64,000 nucleotides of DNA from assembly GCF_019511605.1 (NCBI RefSeq), contig NZ_JAEUAV010000002.1, positions 310,001 through 374,000 on the forward strand, written 5' to 3'. The notes beneath the pieces are model-generated. The model was not told the origin of the DNA. It saw nothing but the letters and a program-made list of their open reading frames with translations, and ran no database searches. Both the position numbers and the translations under genes were made by a program. This document shows, one piece after another, positions 54,829-63,786 of the stretch (position 1 is its first letter; the number at the start of each line of letters is the position of its first letter). This stretch comes from Paraburkholderia phenoliruptrix (GTDB lineage Bacteria; Pseudomonadota; Gammaproteobacteria; Burkholderiales; Burkholderiaceae).

Positions 54829-55817
54829 GCGCGCAAGAGCGAGGCTTGCTGCGCGGTTTGCTGCGCGGTTTGCTGCACGGTTCGCTGCGCGGTTCACTAC
54901 GCGGCTTGCGGGCCGCGGTGATGGTCGCTGTCCTGCTTCTGCCCGCGCTGCTGCCGTCCATGAACCTCGCGGCAGCCGGCAACACGGCCAGCGGCGCCAC
55001 TTTTCAGCCGACGGTGCAGCAACCGCGCGCCTTCGGCTATCTGCTCGGCGACGTTCTCACACAACGCATACTGCTGCAAGACGAGAGCCATGATGTCGGT
55101 TCCGTGACGCCGCCCTCGCTCGGGCGCACCGACGTGTGGCTCGAGCGTCGGCGTGTTCGCACCGAAACCGACAGCGACGGCCGCCGCTGGATGGCGATCG
55201 ATTATCAGGTCGTCAACGTGCCGGCTGCGCTCGCGCAAATCGCGTTGCCGGCGTTGACGCTTGCATCGTCGTCGGGTGCAACGCTGCAAGTTGCGCAGTG
55301 GCCGCTCAGCATCGGTCCCGCCACTCCTGCCAATCCGTTCAATGCGGGCGACCTGCAAGCGCTGCGGCCTGACCGGCTCGCCGCGCCCGTGCCGACTGCG
55401 CCGTTGCGCCGGCAGGCGAGCATTGCCGGCGGGTTGTCGTTGCTCACGCTTCTGTGCTGGGCCGGCTGGTGGTGGTGGCGCAATGCGCGCGAGTCGGCGC
55501 GCCTGCCGTTTGCCCGTGCATGGCGGCAGATGCGGCGCATGCGGCCTTCCACCGGCCCGGACGCGCAGGCTTCTGCGGACGGATGGCTGTGCCTGCATCG
55601 CGCGCTGAACGAAACGGCGGGACACGTCGTCCACGCCGGTTCGCTGCCGGGCCTCTTCGTTCGGGCGCCGTATCTGCAACCGTTGCGTGCGCAACTGGAG
55701 CAGTTCTATCGGCAATCCGCGGAGCGCTTCTTTATGTCCGCTCCGGGCGCCGACGTGTATCCGCTGCGCAGCCTGTGCGAGGCGCTGTATCGCGCGGAAC
55801 AGCGTCATCAGCGGTGA
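54825..55817 (+). CDS. mxaA: MxaA-like membrane-anchored protein
   Basis: 330 residues. An unusual Arg/Gly/Leu repeat (five 12-bp units at 54846-54905 encoding LLRG/SLRG) precedes a hydrophobic export signal (about 27-45). A periplasmic domain contains FGYLLGDVLTQRILLQ, typical of MxaA, and a second membrane segment (LSLLTLLCWAGWWWW, about 205-219) leads to a cytoplasmic tail. In mxa systems MxaA is required for calcium insertion into methanol dehydrogenase. The gene overlaps mxaS by 4 bases. Confidence 0.85.
   Translation: MSAQERGLLRGLLRGLLHGSLRGSLRGLRAAVMVAVLLLPALLPSMNLAAAGNTASGATFQPTVQQPRAFGYLLGDVLTQRILLQDESHDVGSVTPPSLGRTDVWLERRRVRTETDSDGRRWMAIDYQVVNVPAALAQIALPALTLASSSGATLQVAQWPLSIGPATPANPFNAGDLQALRPDRLAAPVPTAPLRRQASIAGGLSLLTLLCWAGWWWWRNARESARLPFARAWRQMRRMRPSTGPDAQASADGWLCLHRALNETAGHVVHAGSLPGLFVRAPYLQPLRAQLEQFYRQSAERFFMSAPGADVYPLRSLCEALYRAEQRHQR
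54846..54905 (+). repeat. In-frame 12-bp repeat at the start of mxaA
   Basis: Five copies of TTGCTGCGCGGT (the last three diverged) add a repeated Leu-Leu-Arg-Gly ahead of the hydrophobic segment, that is, a variable-length positive n-region of the export signal. Confidence 0.9.
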
Positions 55818-55831
55818 GCGCGGGGAACACT

Positions 55832-56812
55832 ATGGCGCTCGATTTCGCCCACCCCTGGCTGCTCGTACTGTTGCCGCTCGCATTGCTGCCGCTACTGCCG
55901 CGTCGCGCGGACACGCTGACGTTTTCGTGGATCGCATGGCTGCCGGACGATCGCGCCGGACGCTGGATCGGCGCGCTCGCCAAGGGCTGTGCGGTGCTGG
56001 CGATGCTTGCGATCGTGAGCGGTCTGGCAGGCCCCGGCCGTTCTCCGCGCGAGGTGTCGCGCACGGGCAGCGGCGCCCAGATCATCCTTCTGATGGACCG
56101 CAGTGCGAGCATGGACGAGCCGATCGAGAGCAAGGGCGTGGAGGTGAGCGCGGGGGAATCGAAGAACAAGGTGGCGCGCGCTTCGCTGACGGAGTTCGTC
56201 GCGCAGCGACCGAACGACCGGCTCGCGTTCATGATGTTCGGCACGAGCCCGTTACTGGCCATGCCGTTTACCTACGACCATCGCGCAATCGACGCGGCCA
56301 TTGCCGGTACGGCCGTGGGCCGCGGCATGCCCGACACGCAGCTTGATCTCGGGCTGCTGACGGCAATAGACGAGTTCAACGGGTCGCACTCGTCGAGCCG
56401 CCGTGCAATCGTGCTGGTGTCCGACGGCGGCGCGAAACTCAGCGCGCGCGTGCGGCAACTGATAGAAGAGGGCCTGCTGCGCAACCAGATCGCGCTGTAC
56501 TTCATCTATCTTCGCAGCAGCGTTTACAGCCCGGATCTGAATGCCGCTCTACCTGCGAACGACTCGTCGGCAGAAGCCGAATTGCACCGCTACTTTCTTT
56601 CGCTCAAGACACCTTATCGTCTGTTCCAGACGGGCAATGCAAAAGCAATGAGGGACGCGATGGCCGAGATCAACCGTCAGCAGAGTGTGCAGACCACGTT
56701 TGTCGAGCGTTTGCCGCGCGAGGATCTGAGCGCGTATTGCTTTGCCGTTGCGCTTGCGGGTTGCGTGGCGCTCATCGGCTTGCGGCTCTTTCAGGTTCGG
56801 GTGTGGTCATGA
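55832..56812 (+). CDS. mxaC: MxaC-like vWA membrane protein
   Basis: 326 residues: an N-terminal membrane segment (FAHPWLLVLLPLALLPLLP, about 5-24), a second one (about 50-66), a vWA domain with Asp89-x-Ser91-x-Ser93 (LLMDRSASMD), and a C-terminal membrane helix (about 300-320). This is the BatA-like layout of MxaC. It probably works with MoxR and the other vWA proteins in loading metal or cofactor into methanol dehydrogenase. Starts at ATG 55832; a GTG at 55814 that overlaps the mxaA stop is an alternative. Confidence 0.87.
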   Translation: MALDFAHPWLLVLLPLALLPLLPRRADTLTFSWIAWLPDDRAGRWIGALAKGCAVLAMLAIVSGLAGPGRSPREVSRTGSGAQIILLMDRSASMDEPIESKGVEVSAGESKNKVARASLTEFVAQRPNDRLAFMMFGTSPLLAMPFTYDHRAIDAAIAGTAVGRGMPDTQLDLGLLTAIDEFNGSHSSSRRAIVLVSDGGAKLSARVRQLIEEGLLRNQIALYFIYLRSSVYSPDLNAALPANDSSAEAELHRYFLSLKTPYRLFQTGNAKAMRDAMAEINRQQSVQTTFVERLPREDLSAYCFAVALAGCVALIGLRLFQVRVWS

Positions 56813-57378
56813 AGCGCGCGTCGGTGCATATGATCTTCGCAACCGTCGCGCTATGCTGCGCGGCCGTGGCCGCGTATGACTGGCTTCGCCTGCGGCAAGC
56901 GGAGCAGGTGAACCTGACGGTTGCCGCCCTTGCGGCCACCGGCAACGCCGCGCCGAAAGAGCCGTCGCACGGAACGGGGCGCATGGACGATGCGCCGCAA
57001 GTGAGACTTGCGCGCGCAATCGCGCTGTCCAGACAGGGTGCTTACGATACGGCAGGCCCGTTGTTCGAGTCGCTGATTCGCGAGCAACCTGAAAGCGACA
57101 CCGGGCGTGCGGCGTTGTTCGACCTCGGCAATCTGTACCTGCGCCAGGGCATCGGGCACGGCGCGGCGGGCGCAGTCGAATCGCTCGCGACGGTCGAGGA
57201 GGCGAAGGCACGCTACCGCAGCCTGTTGCGCATCGCACCGGACGATTGGGACGGGCGCTACAACCTCGAACGTGCATTGTGGCTCGTGCCCGAGACGCGT
57301 TCGGCTTCCAGTGCGCCCGACATCAAGGAGCAGCACGACGTGAAGGTTCGCGATCCGGAAAGCAAGGACCTGCCGTGA
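56809..57378 (+). CDS. mxaK: MxaK-like membrane-anchored TPR protein
   Basis: 189 residues: one N-terminal anchor (MIFATVALCCAAVAAYDWL, about 8-26) followed by a TPR-like region (VRLARAIALSRQGAYDTAGPLFESLI, TGRAALFDLGNLYLRQGI, ARYRSLLRIAPDDWDGRYNLERAL). This is the MxaK pattern. Its ATG overlaps the mxaC stop. It probably serves as a scaffold for the periplasmic maturation complex. Confidence 0.85.
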   Translation: MKRASVHMIFATVALCCAAVAAYDWLRLRQAEQVNLTVAALAATGNAAPKEPSHGTGRMDDAPQVRLARAIALSRQGAYDTAGPLFESLIREQPESDTGRAALFDLGNLYLRQGIGHGAAGAVESLATVEEAKARYRSLLRIAPDDWDGRYNLERALWLVPETRSASSAPDIKEQHDVKVRDPESKDLP

Positions 57379-58442
57379 GCCTCGGCACACGCATGCGGGG
57401 CATGTTCGCGGGGCGTCACTGGACGACGGCCGCAGCGCTCGTGCTGCTGCTTCTCGCGCTCGTCTTGCCGCCGGTGCCGCTGCCGCGCAATGTCAGCAGC
57501 TACGTCGTCACGTTCGATATCACGCAGAGCATGAACGTGGAGGACACGGTGCGCAACGGCGCGCCGGTGAGCCGGCTCGCGTTTGCTCGCGCAGCAATGC
57601 GCGACGCGCTCGGACAATTGCCGTGCGGCTCGAAGATCGGCTGGAGCGCGTTTACCGGACAGCGCAGTTTCTTGCTGCTGCCGCCCGTCGAAGTCTGCGC
57701 GAACTACGACGCGCTGCTCGCGTCGCTCGACCGGATCGACGGGCAGATGCGCTGGACCAACTACAGTCGTATTGCCGAGGGCGGTGTCTATTCGGCGGTT
57801 CGTGTGGCGCAGGCGCTAGGCAGCAGCACGGCCGTGGCGTTCGTGACCGATGGGCAGGAGGCGCCGCCGCTGCTGCCTTCCGACGCGCTCAAGCAGGACA
57901 TCAACCCCGCTCGCGTGAAAGGCTGGCTGATCGGCGTTGGCGGCGATCAGCCAGCGCCGATTCCGCGCAGCGACGCGCACGGCAACCGCATCGGCTACTG
58001 GCAGGCGGACGAGGTCGTGCAGGTTCCGCAGATGCATGCGTCCGCAACGCATGCGGCGAGTCATGAGGAATTGTCCGCGTTGCAGGGGCATTATCTGGCG
58101 ACGGTGGCGGCGCAGGTCGGCTTCAACTATCGCCGCATGATCGACGCCGAGTCCCTGCGCGATGCGCTGCTGGATGAGCGGCTCAGTCGGCGTGAAACGG
58201 TGCCCACCGACCTGCGCTGGTGCCCGGCAGTCCTCGCGTTACTGCTGCTGGTGTGGCGCTTCATGCCAGAGAGTGCTGTTTCGTCGGTGCGGAGGCACTG
58301 GCGTTTTCGTTTGCGTTTGCGTTCGCGCGCGGAGCCTGTTGGACAATCGGATAGTTTGGCGCGAGGCGCTTCTACAGCTCGATTACGACATGCGGGCAGA
58401 GACGGCCGCGCGGTCCAGCAAAGCGGCGAGTACGTCGAATGA
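57375..58442 (+). CDS. mxaL: MxaL-like vWA protein
   Basis: 355 residues from a GTG that overlaps the mxaK stop (ATG 57393 is an alternative). A membrane segment (about 18-35) precedes a vWA domain with Asp48-x-Thr50-x-Ser52 (VTFDITQSMN), QLPCGSKIGWSAFTGQRSFLLLPPVE and VAFVTDGQEAPPL. A second membrane helix lies near residue 290. The last 60 residues are a basic Arg-rich tail encoded by CGTTTG repeats and do not look conserved; a recent frameshift or extension near 58300 is possible. Last gene of the moxR-mxa set. Confidence 0.83.
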   Translation: MSLGTRMRGMFAGRHWTTAAALVLLLLALVLPPVPLPRNVSSYVVTFDITQSMNVEDTVRNGAPVSRLAFARAAMRDALGQLPCGSKIGWSAFTGQRSFLLLPPVEVCANYDALLASLDRIDGQMRWTNYSRIAEGGVYSAVRVAQALGSSTAVAFVTDGQEAPPLLPSDALKQDINPARVKGWLIGVGGDQPAPIPRSDAHGNRIGYWQADEVVQVPQMHASATHAASHEELSALQGHYLATVAAQVGFNYRRMIDAESLRDALLDERLSRRETVPTDLRWCPAVLALLLLVWRFMPESAVSSVRRHWRFRLRLRSRAEPVGQSDSLARGASTARLRHAGRDGRAVQQSGEYVE

Positions 58443-58504
58443 GGTAGTTGACCGTCCGACCTGACCCGAAACCCCTGCAAAAAACCACTCGCGCGGCGCC
58501 AAGG

Positions 58505-59428
58505 CTAGTCCCCCATATTTCCCGCGACGCGCAGCAGCAGAGTCATCGGACCGAGTTCCCGGATGGTTTGCATCTGCATGTCGTTGCGAACGAACAGCGA
58601 GCCCGCAAACCCGAGCGCGTTGACTGCAATACCCTCGGCAACTTCGGCGCGGCGAGGCACGAGCATCATCCATCGCGTGGTCACGAGCAGATTGTAGGGC
58701 GCCGATTGCCGTGCTTCGCCGTTTACGTCGACGGCGTGCAGACCCGTTGCATCGAGCAGATGCAGGTACTTGTCCAATGCGCTGGCCGCCAGTTCGAGCG
58801 GCCGGCCGGCGAGCTTCGCATCGAGGCGTGCAAACGCATGTGCAAATCCAAGGCCGGGCACCGTGCAGACCGTTGCATCATTCTCGGGCGCCTTCGCAAG
58901 CAGCGCCTCGATCGGTACATCAGGCGCGCTTTCGTCGAGCGGCAGCGGCACGATCTGCAGGTGCTTGTGAGGCTGACTCGCGCCTGCGGCCGTACCGCCG
59001 TTGTAAAACCCGAGGCCCTCGAACTGCGTGATGCAAGCGAACAGTGCGCGAAAGTCCGCCAGGTTCAGCAGGTTCTCCTGCGACTCGAAGCGGCGTGTCA
59101 CCACCAGCAGATGGTGGTCGAGCACGTTGAACTTGTTGAGCAGAACGAGATGCGTGTCGGAGATATCGGCGACGAAAAGATTACGGTCGCAGGGCAGGAA
59201 CGGGTTGGTCGTGAAGCTGCCGGCCGCTTCTGTCTTGCGTTGCTGTGCGTCCCGTTCCTTGCGTTCCAGACTCGATACTTGCCGGATCACAAAGCGCACA
59301 CCGCCGTCTTCAATCGTCGTGCGGCTGGTTTGTATGGGGTGCAGCGCGCCGCACGCGAGCGCATGCCGGGTCTGGCGCAAGATGGCGGGCCACAGGTTGT
59401 GGGGCGGCGTGCGAGAGGGCGTGTTCAT
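58505..59428 (-). CDS. ATP adenylyltransferase (Ap4A phosphorylase, HIT superfamily)
   Basis: 307 residues: RNLFVADISDTHLVLLNKFNVLDHHLLVVTRRFESQENLL is the N-terminal half of the Apa1/Apa2 family and GASQPHKHLQIVPLPL holds the catalytic HxHxQ-type HIT motif. The C-terminal half (YNLLVTTRWMMLVPRR) matches the DUF4922/adenylyltransferase domain. It cleaves diadenosine tetraphosphate phosphorolytically. It converges with mxaL over 62 bases that show no clear terminator. It has no visible link to methylotrophy. Confidence 0.87.
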   Translation of the reverse strand: MNTPSRTPPHNLWPAILRQTRHALACGALHPIQTSRTTIEDGGVRFVIRQVSSLERKERDAQQRKTEAAGSFTTNPFLPCDRNLFVADISDTHLVLLNKFNVLDHHLLVVTRRFESQENLLNLADFRALFACITQFEGLGFYNGGTAAGASQPHKHLQIVPLPLDESAPDVPIEALLAKAPENDATVCTVPGLGFAHAFARLDAKLAGRPLELAASALDKYLHLLDATGLHAVDVNGEARQSAPYNLLVTTRWMMLVPRRAEVAEGIAVNALGFAGSLFVRNDMQMQTIRELGPMTLLLRVAGNMGD

Positions 59429-59559
59429 CAGAATGGGCGGCTTGGGTTCGGCGCGACGTGCAGCTGTCTTTATACACTTGCCGTGGAGTGTCGTGCCGCG
59501 TGTCTCCCAACCTGCGCCGCGGTCATTGTCGCCCTCGCGGCCACACGTGTAGCGGCAGC

Positions 59560-60423
59560 CTAGCGCCGCAATTCAGCGATGATCTTCTCGGCAAGAAAAT
59601 CGCACGGCGGGCGTTTGGAGGCCGTGCTTCTCGCGAGCACCACTTCGAGCGCCGCGATTTCCGGCAAGCCTTGCGCCTGGCCAAGGAGCGCGAAGTGCGC
59701 GGGCACCGCGCACTGGGCGAGCGGGACCACGGCGAGTCCCGCTTCGGCCATCGACACCAGCCCCATCAAACTCGGGCTTTCATACGAGGTGCGATAGCTG
59801 ATTCCCGCATGTTCGAGGCTGCGGATCGCATTCTCGCGGGCCACGCTGCCCGGCAGGAACACGGCAATCGGCAAGGGCCTCTCGCGCCAGATGTCGTGCG
59901 CGCTCGGCGATGCGGCCCACACCATCGGCTCGAGCCGCAGGAATTCTCCGGACAGACCCTTCACGCGCGTCGCGCAGACCAGATCGACGGAACCGTCTTT
60001 CACCATGGGCGCGAGCGCCACGCTCGGCAGGCCGACTACCCGAATCTCCACCTTTGGATAGGTGGCGGAAAATTTCTTGAGAATGGGCGGCAGCAGCGAC
60101 GACGCGTAGTCGTCCGGCACGCCGATGCTCACGCGCCCAGTCACGTCGGGCCGCACCACGGCCGCCCACGCTTCGTCGCGCAAGGCCAGCATGCGGCGCG
60201 CGTAGGCGAGCAGCACTTCGCCGTCCTGGGTGGGCAGCACGCTCCTCGGCTTGCGCACGAAGAGCGGCTTGCCGAGTGCGGCTTCGAGCGTCTTGATCTG
60301 CATGCTGACAGCCGACTGGGACCGGTGCACGAGCTCCGCCGCACGGCTGATGTTGCCGGCGTCGGCCACGGTGACGATCATGGTCATCACGTCCAGATCG
60401 AGGGCTTTGAAGGGGGCGTTCAC
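59560..60423 (-). CDS. LysR-family transcriptional regulator
   Basis: 287 residues with an N-terminal winged HTH (LDLDVMTMIVTVADAGNISRAAELVHRSQSAVSMQIKTLEAALGKPLFVRK) and a LysR effector domain (VSIGVPDDYASSLLPPILKKFSATYPKVEIRVVG). The target is unknown. The divergent alpha/beta hydrolase gene is 93 bases away and is the obvious candidate. The gap between them (60424-60516) is AT-rich, as expected of a LysR-controlled promoter. Confidence 0.9.
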   Translation of the reverse strand: MNAPFKALDLDVMTMIVTVADAGNISRAAELVHRSQSAVSMQIKTLEAALGKPLFVRKPRSVLPTQDGEVLLAYARRMLALRDEAWAAVVRPDVTGRVSIGVPDDYASSLLPPILKKFSATYPKVEIRVVGLPSVALAPMVKDGSVDLVCATRVKGLSGEFLRLEPMVWAASPSAHDIWRERPLPIAVFLPGSVARENAIRSLEHAGISYRTSYESPSLMGLVSMAEAGLAVVPLAQCAVPAHFALLGQAQGLPEIAALEVVLARSTASKRPPCDFLAEKIIAELRR

Positions 60424-60516
60424 GGTTGATATCAGAAAAACAGATGGATCCCATCAATATTACGCGATTTTCTTAAATGTTGACCTGCGGCATAGTGCTG
60501 GCAAAGGAGCCAGTGT

Positions 60517-61368
60517 ATGAACGCCCGAACCGACTTTTCCCTGCTTGCCGCGCCCGAACTCTCGTTTGCGACCATTGCCTCCGGCATTTGCGTGCCCTAC
60601 GTCGAGTGTGGAGAAGGGGAGCCGCTCGTATTCGTGCACGGCTCGCTGTGCGACTACCGCTACTGGAGCGCGCAGACGGCGGCACTTTCGGCGCATTTTC
60701 GCTGCATTTCGGTGAGCCTGAGCCATTATTGGCCGGCTGGCGAGGCTTGTATTCAGGGCGAATTCGGCTGGCAGTCGCATGTGGCGGAACTGGCCGAGTT
60801 CATCGAGGCGCTTGCTATCGCGCCGGTCCATCTGGTCGGCCATTCGCGTGGCGGGTGCGTGGCATTCCACGTCGCGCGCGAATACCCGCGCCTCGTGAAG
60901 ACGCTCACGCTCGCGGACCCCGGCGGTCCGTTGCAGATCGACGGCATGGCCGAGGCGTCGCTGCCCGCTGCGACCAACGCGCTGCGTGCGCGCGTGGCTG
61001 AACTGATCGAAGGCGGCGAAATCGACGCGGGGCTCGAACTGTTCGTCGACTCCGTGAGTGCGCCTGGCTCGTGGCGCAAGAGTTCGGTTGCTTTTCGCAC
61101 GATGGCCGCCGATAACGCGGCCACCCTGCCCAAGCAGTTTCGCGATCCGCTGCCCGCGTATTCACGCGAGGCGGCGCGCGCTGTGCAATGCAGAACGCTG
61201 CTGATCGAAGGGCAACGCAGCCCGCGGATGTTCCGCAATAACGTCGAGAAGCTCGCGCAGTGGATCGACTACGCCGAGCGGCAGACCATTGCGGGCGCGT
61301 CGCACGGCATGAACGTGTCCAACGCGGGTGCGTTTAACCGGCTGGTACATTCGTTTGCGAGCTTCTGA
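60517..61368 (+). CDS. Alpha/beta hydrolase
   Basis: 283 residues: the oxyanion motif VFVHGSLCDYRYW, the nucleophile elbow VGHSRGG with Ser110, a probable acid in LLIEGQRSPRMF (a glutamate where many members have aspartate) and the histidine in IAGASHGMNV. The substrate cannot be predicted; esterases, haloperoxidase-like and C-C hydrolases share this pattern. AAGGAG precedes the ATG. Divergent from the LysR gene and followed by a hairpin. Confidence 0.85.
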   Translation: MNARTDFSLLAAPELSFATIASGICVPYVECGEGEPLVFVHGSLCDYRYWSAQTAALSAHFRCISVSLSHYWPAGEACIQGEFGWQSHVAELAEFIEALAIAPVHLVGHSRGGCVAFHVAREYPRLVKTLTLADPGGPLQIDGMAEASLPAATNALRARVAELIEGGEIDAGLELFVDSVSAPGSWRKSSVAFRTMAADNAATLPKQFRDPLPAYSREAARAVQCRTLLIEGQRSPRMFRNNVEKLAQWIDYAERQTIAGASHGMNVSNAGAFNRLVHSFASF

Positions 61369-61370
61369 GC

Positions 61371-61395
61371 GGCGGCTTGGCAACGCTGAGCCGCC
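61371..61395 (+). terminator. Hairpin after the alpha/beta hydrolase
   Basis: GGCGGCT and AGCCGCC pair across an 11-base loop, 2 bases after the stop. No T run follows, so it is a weak terminator candidate. Confidence 0.4.
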
Positions 61396-61475
61396 TGCCG
61401 CATCTTGACGCCTGCTGCGCATGTTGGGCCTGCCGGGCTCGTTGGCCTTGGTGGGCCCTGACGCGGCCCGATTGC

Positions 61476-62711
61476 TCAGAGACTTCTCGCGCCGGCCGCC
61501 GGTGCGCGTGGCCTCGTCGTGAGGAGTCGGCCGCGAATCCAGTCTCTCAACGGAGCGACCAGCCGCTCCTGGAAATATACGGCCGCAATCACCGTTCCGA
61601 TCAGATAGAGCGGATACGTCGCCATACTGGGTGCGACTTCTTTCGACGCCGCGACGCACTCGGAGAAGTGCGCCGCGCACCACAGCGGCGACTTGCCAAT
61701 GGAAAGCAGCTTCAGCACCTTGATCAGAACGAGAAATATCGGGACATGAATCGCGAAGATCGAAAGCGCGGAGTTGCCAAGGCGAGTGGCCAGGGCGGCG
61801 AATCGCGACGGAACCGCGAGTCCTGCAAAGACGATGACGAGCAGCACCTCGGCGGGCATCAATGCGCCGTTGTGAACGACGTAGCGTGTGCTGAGCGAGC
61901 CATGTGACTCGAGCCATGCCGCCACCGCGAAAGAGCCTGCAAACACCAGCAACGCGGCACCAATCTTCGCCCGGCTCTCGTATAGCGCATCGAACTGTCC
62001 CTCGCGAAAGAGTCCGTATACGGCGATGCCGACGAGAAACTCAGGCAGGCGCAGCACCGGGTTGCGCATGACGATGCCCACAGCAACGGGACCGTACCAG
62101 TGCATCAGCGTCGCGACCACAGGCGGGATCAGATAGAGCACCCACAGCACGAATAGAAGCCGGACCTTGTTGCGTGCCTGGAGAACGCGCGGCGCGACGA
62201 ACGGAAAGGCCAGATAGAAAAAGAACAGCGTTGCGAGCGACCATGACGGCGGATTCACCGACCCATACAGCGGATTCCACACTTGTAGCAGGAACAGGTT
62301 CAGAACGAAGTTGACGATCGTTTCGGTCGAACCTAGCGTGACGAAATGCTCGCCATCGTCGAGCGTCATGAGCGCGAACTGGTGGAATCCTCGCGTGCCT
62401 GCGACGGAGACGAGCAGCACCAGTACCAGAGCGATCAGATGCACCGGGTAAAGGTTGGACAGGCGCTTCACGAAGAACTCGCGCGTGCCGCCGCGCAGTT
62501 CCGTCGTGCGACCGAAGTAGACGTGGGCGAGAATGAAGCCAGACAGAATGAAAAATGAACTGGTGGCAAATCCACCGAGATTGGCCAATTCGACGAGCGG
62601 CAAGGTCACGTACTGGGGGTACTGATGTATCGAGTGAAAGACCATCAGATAAACGGCCAGTGCAAAGCGAAGCACGTCGAGACCCACGAACTTGTTCATC
62701 ATCATGTCCAC
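61476..62711 (-). CDS. Acyltransferase 3 family membrane protein (OafA/YrhL type)
   Basis: 411 residues with about ten hydrophobic segments. The N-terminal FVGLDVLRFALAVYLMVFHSIHQYP has the family RFxxAxxVxxxH-like signature with the catalytic histidine, followed by FATSSFFILSGFILAHVYFG. These enzymes acetylate or acylate sugars on surface polysaccharides or modify small molecules. The start has several close ATGs (MDMMMNK); the first is used. It is downstream of a glycosyltransferase gene on the same strand, 73 bases away, which supports a cell-surface glycan role. Confidence 0.87.
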   Translation of the reverse strand: MDMMMNKFVGLDVLRFALAVYLMVFHSIHQYPQYVTLPLVELANLGGFATSSFFILSGFILAHVYFGRTTELRGGTREFFVKRLSNLYPVHLIALVLVLLVSVAGTRGFHQFALMTLDDGEHFVTLGSTETIVNFVLNLFLLQVWNPLYGSVNPPSWSLATLFFFYLAFPFVAPRVLQARNKVRLLFVLWVLYLIPPVVATLMHWYGPVAVGIVMRNPVLRLPEFLVGIAVYGLFREGQFDALYESRAKIGAALLVFAGSFAVAAWLESHGSLSTRYVVHNGALMPAEVLLVIVFAGLAVPSRFAALATRLGNSALSIFAIHVPIFLVLIKVLKLLSIGKSPLWCAAHFSECVAASKEVAPSMATYPLYLIGTVIAAVYFQERLVAPLRDWIRGRLLTTRPRAPAAGARSL

Positions 62712-62784
62712 GCAAGATGGGGTTACGCAGAAGGAATTGCGTTTCGCCGCAATGCGGTAGCAAGCGGCGAATCATTTCGGATCG

Positions 62785-63786
62785 CTAAAGGCGACGCCGC
62801 GCAAGAGGGTTGGCAATATAACGAACGGCGAAATCGGAAAGTGCGGAAAAAGGCAAGAGGCAGAGACTCGATAAAGCGAGCGTGCCAATCTTCTTCTTGT
62901 AGCTCCAGAACGGGTTGCCGACTATCGAGCGAAAATAGCTGTGCGACTGGCGGCTCACCCACTTCCAACGCTTCGTGAACGGCGCCTGATAGACGGCAGA
63001 ACAAAAGTGCGACTTCTCGAGCGAAAAATCATAGAACGACAGCGGTAGTTCAATGCCGAGGCGCGCGCGTGCCATCTGCCGGAGAATCGCCCAACGTTTG
63101 GTCAATGCCTTTGGCGCCTTGTCGCTGCTTTCCGAGTTTGCGAAATCAATTCCCGCGTGTTCGGTGCGATGCACGCGGTATGCGCCGAGCGACTCGCAAA
63201 TGGTCGCGACGGCTCCGAGCAGCGCAACGCCGTATATCGCATAGAAGTCTGCCCCGTAACGATTGATGTTGGCTTCCGGCACAGGAAAAATCTTTCGCAA
63301 TGCGCTGGTCCGATATGCATTGCCCGAGGCCGGCGGAGACGGATACAACCACCCCTGGCGCAGCAGGCTGCCGCAGTCTTTTGGAGCCGCCGAATGCGGC
63401 ACGTAACTGCCGGAAGCTTTGCCCGCCCGGTCGATAACGTCGAGCCGGAATTGCACCTTGACGAAATTGCCGGTCTCGAACTTGTGCATGACTTTGGAAA
63501 CCGCATGCGCATACAACAGATCGTCGGAATCGAGCAGCATGACGAATTCCGTGTCGATCATATTTACCGCGTCGTTATAAGCGGAGACCTGACCGCCGTT
63601 CTGCTTGTAGAGCGATTTGATGCGGCTGCCGTAGCTTTCAATAATGTCTCGCGAGCCGTCTGTCGATCCGTCGTCAATCACCAGTACCTGCGTTGCGGGA
63701 TAGTCCTGGGCAAGTGCCGAGTCGATTGCCTGGGCGAGAAAGCGGCCGTAGTTGTAATTGCAGATGACGATCGTCACGTTTTGCAT
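62785..63786 (-). CDS. Family 2 glycosyltransferase
   Basis: 333 residues: the GT-A start TIVICNYNYGRFLAQAIDSALAQDYP, VIDDGSTDGSRDII, and the metal-binding D86-x-D88 in MLLDSDDLLYAHA. The C-terminal third carries a hydrophobic stretch (IGTLALSSLCLLPFSALSDFAVRYI) that may associate with the membrane. Donor and acceptor are unknown. It probably opens an operon with the downstream acyltransferase. The remaining 214 bases of the window (63787-64000) show no gene I can support and presumably include its promoter. Confidence 0.88.
   Translation of the reverse strand: MQNVTIVICNYNYGRFLAQAIDSALAQDYPATQVLVIDDGSTDGSRDIIESYGSRIKSLYKQNGGQVSAYNDAVNMIDTEFVMLLDSDDLLYAHAVSKVMHKFETGNFVKVQFRLDVIDRAGKASGSYVPHSAAPKDCGSLLRQGWLYPSPPASGNAYRTSALRKIFPVPEANINRYGADFYAIYGVALLGAVATICESLGAYRVHRTEHAGIDFANSESSDKAPKALTKRWAILRQMARARLGIELPLSFYDFSLEKSHFCSAVYQAPFTKRWKWVSRQSHSYFRSIVGNPFWSYKKKIGTLALSSLCLLPFSALSDFAVRYIANPLARRRL

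Noticed and set aside
60487..60503. Sigma-54 promoter before the alpha/beta hydrolase (GGCATAGTGCTGGC)
   Set aside because: The GG-N10-GC spacing is present, but the -12 part is TGGC and a start 12 bases on would remove the ribosome-binding site.
59560..63786. Continuation of the methylotrophy island
   Set aside because: The LysR regulator, hydrolase, acyltransferase and glycosyltransferase have no C1-specific motif and no coupling to the mxa genes.
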